Of a DNA stretch of 22,982 nucleotides, positions 16,894 to 22,982 are shown in pieces. Source of the DNA: Acanthamoeba sp. SK_2022b (taxonomy: Eukaryota > Discosea > Longamoebia > Acanthamoebidae). The first letter of the stretch is position 1. The number at the start of each line of letters is the position of its first letter. The notes under the pieces are model-generated. The model saw only the letters and a program-made list of their open reading frames with translations, had not been told where the DNA came from and searched no databases. Position numbers and translations under genes: made by a program. The stretch covers positions 1 through 22,982 of the forward strand of contig JANDJZ010000670.1 in NCBI GenBank assembly GCA_027943245.1, given 5' to 3'.

Positions 16894-18297
16894 TTAGCCA
16901 AGGAAGAGGAGAGAGCCAGACGCGAGATGACGACTGAGCAGCGCATCGACGATGAGCCACACAACCTCCAGCGGCAGCTCCGACAGCCCGTTGCCTGCTC
17001 CACCGCGTTGACGTACCAGCAGCAGCGAGCGCACCTCGCTCCGAAAAGCGCGCGGGCACACGGAGTGCAACTGCGGTCGCCACCGCAGGCCGGTCCGGGC
17101 CAGTTGGCGCGCCCTCTGCTGCATCTTGTCGCCATGGGTGGCCCACAGCCACAGCTCGATAGTGGCGTCGGGAGACTTGGAGTTGACGTAGTGCTGGGCC
17201 TGGCCCACGGGGTCGACCAGCGCCACGTCCCTGAACCACGCCAGTAGGACGAAACTCGCGTTCACTTCCCTCCTAGGTATGTTCCAGGGGAAAGCCATCC
17301 GTCCGCTTTCGTGCAACATCACCGGCACCCCGGCAATCGCGTTGTTCTTGGGGGTGGTGCCGGTGGCGTGCAGCGGCGCGACGAGCGGGTGCATGATGGG
17401 CGTCACCATGCGGAAGCGCGCAGGAGCCAAGGGATAAGTTGCGGGCAGCTGCACGTGGACGACGAATTCGGTGATGCCGCCGTCGAGTTGGTGGTTGTGG
17501 TAGATGGTGGCGTCGGCGGGCGTGCGCAGGGCGACCAGGAAGTCGAGCGGGGGGTCGTCGAGGTTGTCTGTGAGGCCCTCCATCAGCTGGTCGACCACCG
17601 AGCTGCCCTCTCGTGGGCCGTCGGTCCACTTCGGCTGGTGCAGGCTGATCAAGCGCATCCCCGCATCCGCTTCAATCTGCGCCTCAACGTTCAGCACAAG
17701 AATCTTGCGCGCACAAAGGCAGAGCAGTACCATGCTAAGCTGCTCGCGGATGCAATTGGTGCGGCCACTCAACTGTAGCGATTCATGGTTGTCCAGCAGC
17801 TCGCTGAGGTCGTCGTCCCATCCCTTGGGCAGCAGCCAGCTCCCACGCGGAGCACGGCCCGGGGCATGGTCGGCGCTGCCCGAGCCGAGAAGACCGCAGG
17901 GGCGTGGCAGGGCGCACCAGGTGGTCATGCTGGCGCTGTTCAATATGATGTGGAGCATTGACTCGCGCTGGAGGCCGCTGTCCTGGCAGATCTGCCTATT
18001 GGGCGCCAAGAGCCTGCCGGCATGACAGGTGCGCATCGGGGTGACCGGGGCGGTCAGGCCGTCCACCAGCGTCGGCCGCTTGTGGCGGCTGGGGAGCAGG
18101 TGCCGCGGCATGCGTAGTAGGTCATCGTAGTCAAGCTCGGCATCGTCGTGGTGCAGCAGGAGCAAGACCCGACACACGTCACCAAAGCACAGGGCCACGT
18201 CAATCACGAGTTGTATCGTGACGCCGCTCAACAGTCGCCAGTAGAGGCTGCGCTTGGGCCACCTGCCCCTTGGCAGCGGATTTTTGCCATAGCCCAA
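16894..18297 (-). CDS. Intronless UEV-like (inactive E2-fold) protein
   Basis: One uninterrupted frame of 467 codons, the only intronless gene in the window. Residues about 213-400 follow the ubiquitin-conjugating-enzyme order: MRLISLHQP helix; GGITEFVVHVQLPATYPLAP, matching the G-x-F-x-h-x-h-x-h-P-x-x-YP-x-x-P strand and Pro turn of E2s; TPIMHPLVAPLH at the HPN motif; AFPWN at the W-x-P turn; then the helix ASFVLLAWFRDVALVDP. The residue after HPLV where E2s carry the catalytic Cys is not a Cys, so it should bind but not transfer ubiquitin, like UEV proteins. The N-terminal 200 residues are unrecognised and Leu-rich. Near the C-terminus ELPLEVVWLIVDALLSRHL resembles an F-box or SOCS-like helix. 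The start at 18297 is the first ATG; an acceptor-like GTTGTAG 37-43 bases upstream leaves room for a spliced 5' exon. Confidence 0.6.
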   Translation of the reverse strand: MGYGKNPLPRGRWPKRSLYWRLLSGVTIQLVIDVALCFGDVCRVLLLLHHDDAELDYDDLLRMPRHLLPSRHKRPTLVDGLTAPVTPMRTCHAGRLLAPNRQICQDSGLQRESMLHIILNSASMTTWCALPRPCGLLGSGSADHAPGRAPRGSWLLPKGWDDDLSELLDNHESLQLSGRTNCIREQLSMVLLCLCARKILVLNVEAQIEADAGMRLISLHQPKWTDGPREGSSVVDQLMEGLTDNLDDPPLDFLVALRTPADATIYHNHQLDGGITEFVVHVQLPATYPLAPARFRMVTPIMHPLVAPLHATGTTPKNNAIAGVPVMLHESGRMAFPWNIPRREVNASFVLLAWFRDVALVDPVGQAQHYVNSKSPDATIELWLWATHGDKMQQRARQLARTGLRWRPQLHSVCPRAFRSEVRSLLLVRQRGGAGNGLSELPLEVVWLIVDALLSRHLASGSLLFLG

Positions 18298-18818
18298 GCC
18301 AAACCGCGGTGGCTACAACACCCACAAACAGCGCTCAGCTTTTTGTGGGTGGTTGCTGCTTACCGCTAACAAAATGGCGGGCGAGACGCATACCTCAATG
18401 CGATTAGGGGGGACACTCTGACTGACGCCCATAAGCTGGGGTGTGGTTAGTTACGTCTTCCGGGTTGGGAATTACTGCTTAAGGGCCAATACTGCCCAAT
18501 GGGAAGCCAGGCTCTTTTTCTCTTCAAATGCTGACCATACTGCTTTTTCTCTTCAGGTGCCGATTATTTTTCTTTTGAGTTTCCCTTTTGCTTTTTTCTT
18601 TTTTTGGCGCATAGCCGGAGTTTGCTAGGGGGCTCGCGCCACATGTCGTGGAAGCGCCACCGCACGTTGAGTACGTACTCGCGGCTGCGGCAACCGCCCC
18701 GCGTACTACAAAACAAAGCAACACTTAACTCCGTACAGGCACGTCCTTTTTCCCAGCAGAAGGCGTGAGGTCTCGGTGGGGACACAAAACGGGGAAGTTA
18801 TTATAAACAGAGAGCCAA
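18298..18818. other. Gap between the E2-like ORF and the Yme2-like gene
   Basis: This 520-base stretch contains a T-rich tract (about 18540-18605). On the minus strand there is a short coding-like segment near 18625-18685 (REYVLNVRWRFHDMWREPPS) within an open frame 18785-18564. The segment could be a 5' exon of the E2-like gene or an isolated remnant; I cannot connect it by matching splice phases with confidence. No RNA gene seen. Confidence 0.35.
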
Positions 18819-21800
18819 TCATGGCGAAAGGGCGGGGTATTCGCTCACGTGCACGACGTCCTGCTCCGATCGTTTCTTCAGCTGCTTGACTTCTTCGCTC
18901 AACTTCTTCAGCGCATCCTTGACTTCCTCTTGATCGCTGCGCGTAACAGTTCAAACGGCATCAGCGACTGACACACCCGCCTCCCACTAATCGTCCACGT
19001 TGGGCGGGGAGGAGAGGGAGATTACCGGACGACGTTGCGAAGCTTGTTAGTGATGTCCTTGGTGCCAGCAAGGAGATCGGCCTTTCGCTCGACGAACTCG
19101 TCCGCGCCGAAGAGCGACTGGAACTCCTGGTGGTACCGCAACAGCGCCTGGGTCTCGTTGACCAGCTCTTTTCGCTCCTGTAACAGGAACAGGTCGGGGC
19201 ACGGTGAGCATCACGAAAATCAAAGGAGCGGGAAAAACACAATAAAATAAAATAATTACCTCGAGCAGCTGCTTCTTGAGTTCATTCAACTCCTTCTCCT
19301 CCTTCTCGAGCTTCTTCTTTTTGAGTTTGATCTCCAGCGACCGCCTCTGCGCATTCACCTTTTCATCTTTCCGCAAGATCCTGGGGAAAACGAGCCACGC
19401 ACACGGTGAGCTGAGATTGCGGGGCCGCTCTCATCGGGCCCTAGATTGCGGTTGGCGGCAAACGCGTACTGGAAGGCCATGTTGAGGCGAGGCGTGCCGG
19501 CGCTCACCATGAACTCGGGAGCGAGGCGGGCGAGCGAGGACACGGTGTCCTCCGTGTCCATCGTGTTGGGGGACAGCGACATGGCCACCGGCTTCTTGTG
19601 CACGTACGCCACCAGCCCCGAGCTGCGTGCGTGGCGAGCCAACGGTCAACGTGTGCATGGACATATAAGGGAATGCGACAAGAAAGGAAGGTGGAAATGC
19701 GAGTCACTTACCTTTCATAGGTCTCCAGCTCCGATACGTTCTCCTGGAAGACGATTCGCAGCAGATCGCTCCGACTCACGACCGAGTTTTGGGCCTGGCC
19801 AATCGCATTGTGAGTGACTATGTAAGTGTCGCGTGTCGTTGGTCGTGTCGCTAGCCGACGTACGATGAGGTCAATCATTCGCCAAAGGCGGAGGTATTTC
19901 TCGAAAGCATCGTCCTTCTCGAGGGCCTGTTCTTCGCCGTCCGCAGAGATCACCGGTCGCAGGCAGCTCTCGAGCGCGTCGGACACGATCTGCAGGCTGT
20001 CGCTGATCATGTAATCGATCACCTCTGCCAAAGCGACGTGCACACGCGTCAACCACATTCTTTTGGCAAGTTAACCCGATGGGGGGGGGGCGAGGTACGA
20101 GAGGGAGTGTAGCCTCGCAGAAGGCCTGTGATGACTGTGTCCAGATCTTTGACTTGGCCGCCGACGAAGGTGGCCAGCCGTTTGATCTCTGACTCGGTCA
20201 ACGGCTCCTATCATTGGTTGCCGTTTAGACCTTGTTTGACCAACGACGTCGACATGACATTTACGGTACGTGGCACGCGGCTCGCACCTTGAAGTGTTGC
20301 GCGAGCAACTGGTTGACCTTCTTGAAGTGGTGCTTGACGGTGGAGACCGACGCGTAGCCAAACTTGAGCACCTCCCGTCGAGAACGGAATGCGGAATCTG
20401 TGTGGTACGCGTGCCGGTGTGAGAAAGGGCGAACGAATCAGCGGTCAGGGCATCAAAACCTGCCGAGCTTGCATGCCCCAACCGAAAACGTGCGAAGAAC
20501 AGAAGGGTTATTGAGCACGCGTACGCGTGTCGAGCTCCAGATGGCAGAACGAGAATGATGTCACCTGCACATCGTCCAACGAATGTCGACGATCAGCGAA
20601 TGGTGCGCCTGTGGACATGGAGCGCGTGGACAGGTCTGGATATGGAAAACTTGTAGACACAATACGTACAAAGACGACGTGGCACAGCTTGTTGTCGGTC
20701 AAGAAGAGACACCAATCCATAAACTTGAGGATTTGCTTATCCTCCTACAGGTGACGAGCGTAATCGTCGTAGGCCATCGCCCAATCAAAGCCAAGCGGCA
20801 CCATACCAAATAAGGATACATCAGCGTGGTGATCCTTTTCGCCAAGGCAAGGGGGGTGGGGCGTACGTAGATGTTCTTGGAGCGAAGATTGAGATCGTTG
20901 GAGCTTCCCAGGAAATGGAAATCTTTAATTACGATCGACCAACAGAACGTCGAGTCAGCCAAAATGTCGTCATTCATTTTCGTGTTCGTGGCAGTGGCGG
21001 TGGCGCGTGGTGGTGATGGTCGGGATTGAGTGTCGTGTCGTGTCGTGTCGTGGTCATGGTGTACGTGGTGGTGGTGTTTTTGCGGCGATCAAGATGAGGA
21101 CGCGTACCGTTGATGCAAATGACGGGTATGCCGTTGGGCCAGCCCATTCGCTTCTGATCGGAGAGCACCTGCTCGAAGCAGTGGAAGGCCTTGTTGATCT
21201 CCTCCGCGCTCAGCACTAACACCGCCCGATCCAACCCAGCCCCCACCACGCACGTCATCACGTCAATCACAACTCCGACCATGCGGAGGCCGTGGCAAGC
21301 CACCTCCTTTCAAATGCAGAAATATAAGGGAGTGGTTGTGGTAATGGATGAGGACGCCGATGAATCGGTTCACTTCAAATTCACCCGCGGTGTAGTGACG
21401 GCGTGCGTGGGCTTGGGGGTGTTTGTGCGTGCGTGATAATGATGAGTGGGCTACGCACCCATCTTGCTCTCGTCCTTCAAGAAGATTCGTGCGATGAATT
21501 TCTGATAGGAGGAATATCAGGTCAGTTGCCTCAGGGTATATAAATATAAATAATATATCCAAATAAATGTATCCAAATATAAAGTACGAGCGTGTACCGT
21601 GGGTGGAAGAATGTAGCTGATCTTGTTGATAAACTGCGTGAGGATCTCCTCGCCATTGATTACTGTGCGCAAGCACACGACGAGTGAGACCCCATCGAAT
21701 CCAGAGAAGAAAGAAAGGAAAGGAGGGCAGCGGGTACCGGGCTCGCGCTGGAGGTCGAGGTAGACCACCATCTTGCGGTTCTCGATGGCCTGCTCCAAAA

Positions 21801-22527
21801 TGTGGCTCTTGCCCGACCCGTCCGGCCCCACGAATATACACGGCCCTGCTCGCACACAACGCACATGTCATGTCACCCACATGTGTCGTGTGCGCCGTGT
21901 GTGCCGTGTGTCGGTACCGGCGGGAGGGTGGTTGAGGTAGTTGCGCAGCACGGCGGCTTCGTTGGGTCGATCGAACGGCGGGTAGGGCCCTGCGGACGGC
22001 GGGATGTGCTTGGGCTTGAGGAGGCGCAGCTTGATCCACATCTTCTGCGCACGGATAGAGCGCACAAAGAAGTGGAACGACACGTAGCCCAGACCGAGCA
22101 CTCCACCGACGATGGTGCGCCACGCCCAAGGGCTCAAACCTCTCCGCGACTCGAGATTGGTCATCATCAATCCCGAAGTGGTAGTAGATGAAGTTGTAGA
22201 AGAAGCGATGCTGAGGACGCCACCGCCCCCACCTCCATGCTGATTGAGATGCAGATGAGTACGCCCCCGTACGCGATTGAAGGGTGTGAGCGACGAGGAG
22301 GAGTGGCGGCAGTAGATGCCGGCGGAGAGACGAGACGAGAAAGAATTGGTCAAGCAGGTGGCAGAATAGGACGATGATGAGCAGAGGGGCAGGCGTTGAG
22401 CAAGAGGCGTTGGATCACGGCGCGCAACGAGGACGGATGTAGATGAAGATGGGGATGGAATTTGAAATCGTGGCAGCAGCGTGCCAGGATGAGCGGTGCC
22501 GGCACCACGACGAGAAGCACGCAGCAT
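18819..22527 (-). CDS. Membrane-anchored mitochondrial P-loop ATPase, Yme2/RNA12-like, with C-terminal coiled coil
   Basis: Sixteen exons in order: 22527-21918, 21845-21738, 21662-21598, 21501-21459, 21215-21108, 20922-20867, 20744-20670, 20564-20525, 20397-20288, 20207-20099, 20024-19864, 19794-19712, 19622-19470, 19380-19260, 19177-19026 and 18936-18819; 703 residues. I chose the second ATG (MLRASRRGAGTAHPG) because it opens an Arg/Ser-rich, acid-free mitochondrial presequence; the first is at 22605. One hydrophobic segment (WAWRTIVGGVLGLGYVSFHFF) lies at about 133-156. The ATPase core follows: Walker A FVGPDGSGKSH near 210, VVYLDLQ, Walker B PVICINGD near 308-312, and sensor-like CHVVFVTSFSF. 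The order presequence, membrane span, P-loop, D-F-x-F-L, then H-V-V-F-V-T matches the fungal inner-membrane protein Yme2 (RNA12 family), which affects mtDNA escape and nucleoids. Residues 574-703 are Lys/Glu heptad-like coiled coil. Intron 10 has two in-phase donors (20098 GT, 20113 GC). Confidence 0.72.
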
Positions 22528-22668
22528 CGAACGGAAGGCGTGTCCCTGCTTGCTGGGATACGTCAGAGGAAGGTTAGGTTGCCCCAACTCTCGGCTCTTC
22601 TCCAAATTACCAAGAAAAGGCCGTCGAGAAAACGAGAAAGAAAAGATAATTTACAAGAAGCCAAGGCC
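22528..22668. promoter_or_regulatory. 5' flank of the Yme2-like gene and 3' flank of the next gene
   Basis: About 140 bases, A/G-rich on the plus strand (AAAACGAGAAAGAAAAGATAATTT at 22629-22652). They would hold the promoter of the gene starting at 22527. In-frame ATG 22605 lies inside, so the transcript may start further up. Confidence 0.35.
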
Positions 22669-22982
22669 TCACAGGTTGAAGTTCTTGACGTGTATCTGGG
22701 CCACCTCCAGAGATGGCAGTTGAGCTCCGCAGGAGCACGCATAGGTTTGACTCCATGGGTAGCGGCCCGGTTGAGCATCCCCAAGCACGTGCGCCAGACC
22801 ACCTGATGAATGGCACCAACGCTGAGGATGCAAGTGCTAAGGACTTCTGATCACGAGAGCAAGTACCTGGAGGGTTGGCTTGCGTGTTGTTCGCAGGTTT
22901 GGCTGCGCGAGTTTGAGTGCGGTTAGTCCTTCCTTCACTAGCACACCGTGCAAGAACATAACAAGGGTTTACCGTCTGCTCC
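22669..22982 (-). CDS. Possible 3' end of an unidentified gene (partial)
   Basis: Minus-strand reading near the window's end ends in SLEVAQIHVKNFNL followed by TGA (22671-22669), preceded by VVWRTCLGMLNRAA-type coding-like text in an adjacent frame. Further upstream VKEGLTALKLAQPNLRTT ends at a possible donor (CCTCCAG|GTACTT near 22868), with a candidate acceptor CCTCAG near 22824. I could not settle one set of exons with consistent phases and do not recognise the protein. It may also be non-coding. Confidence 0.25.

Noticed and set aside
17311..17778. Plus-strand ORF of 155 codons inside the E2-like gene
   Set aside because: It is antisense to the E2-like domain in a GC-rich region where long shadow frames are common; composition is Val/Asp/Gly-biased and no motif is seen.
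1..22982. CRISPR array, prophage, insertion sequence or bacterial operon
   Set aside because: No spaced direct repeats or bacterial gene order; the genes are spliced and eukaryotic.

Overview
This is nuclear DNA of a GC-rich, intron-rich protist. An Acanthamoeba-like amoebozoan is the best fit. The reasons are the small (about 45-170 nt) GT-AG introns with many GTAC or GTGCG donors, the extreme GC and CpG content of the exons, a eukaryotic 5S rRNA gene of the type I associate with Acanthamoeba, and eukaryotic tRNA genes. The species call is inference. All gene models below were built by hand from reading-frame, phase and splice-site agreement.

Layout. 1-349 (+) is the 3' end of a nucleotide-sugar/triose-phosphate-type transporter. 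668-2675 (+) is an eight-exon class I/II PLP aminotransferase. 2791-5820 is a tRNA island: two nearly identical inverted arms of about 330 bp, each holding tRNA-Lys(CUU) and tRNA-Ala(AGC), enclose 2.4 kb with tRNA-Ile(AAU), tRNA-Gln(CUG), tRNA-Asp(GUC) and a CpG-depleted decayed ORF. 6160-7798 (-) is a mitochondrial gamma-carbonic-anhydrase-like protein of the complex I type that lacks two of three metal ligands. 7940-10508 (-) is the mitochondrial succinate-CoA ligase beta subunit. 10773-13235 (+) is a DnaJ/X-domain co-chaperone, divergent from the ligase. 13348-15836 (-) is a DNA-break/poly(ADP-ribose) reader with an unusual domain string: PARP-type zinc finger, FHA, PBZ zinc finger and a CUE-like C-terminus. 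15837-16620 is mostly non-coding and partly CpG-depleted, followed by 5S rRNA (+) at 16621-16739. 16894-18297 (-) is an intronless ORF with a ubiquitin-conjugating-enzyme-like (UEV-like) fold lacking the catalytic Cys. 18819-22527 (-) is a 16-exon membrane-anchored P-loop ATPase resembling the fungal mitochondrial protein Yme2/RNA12, with a C-terminal coiled coil. 22669-22982 (-) may be the 3' end of another gene.

How the parts relate. Three genes (gamma-CA-like, succinate-CoA ligase, Yme2-like) encode proteins predicted to be mitochondrial, but nothing shows co-regulation. The DnaJ and zinc-finger/FHA/PBZ genes converge with only 112 bp between stop codons. The most interesting items are the PARP-finger/FHA/PBZ/CUE protein, the inverted tRNA island with CpG-depleted filler, the catalytically dead E2-like ORF and the non-fungal Yme2-like ATPase.
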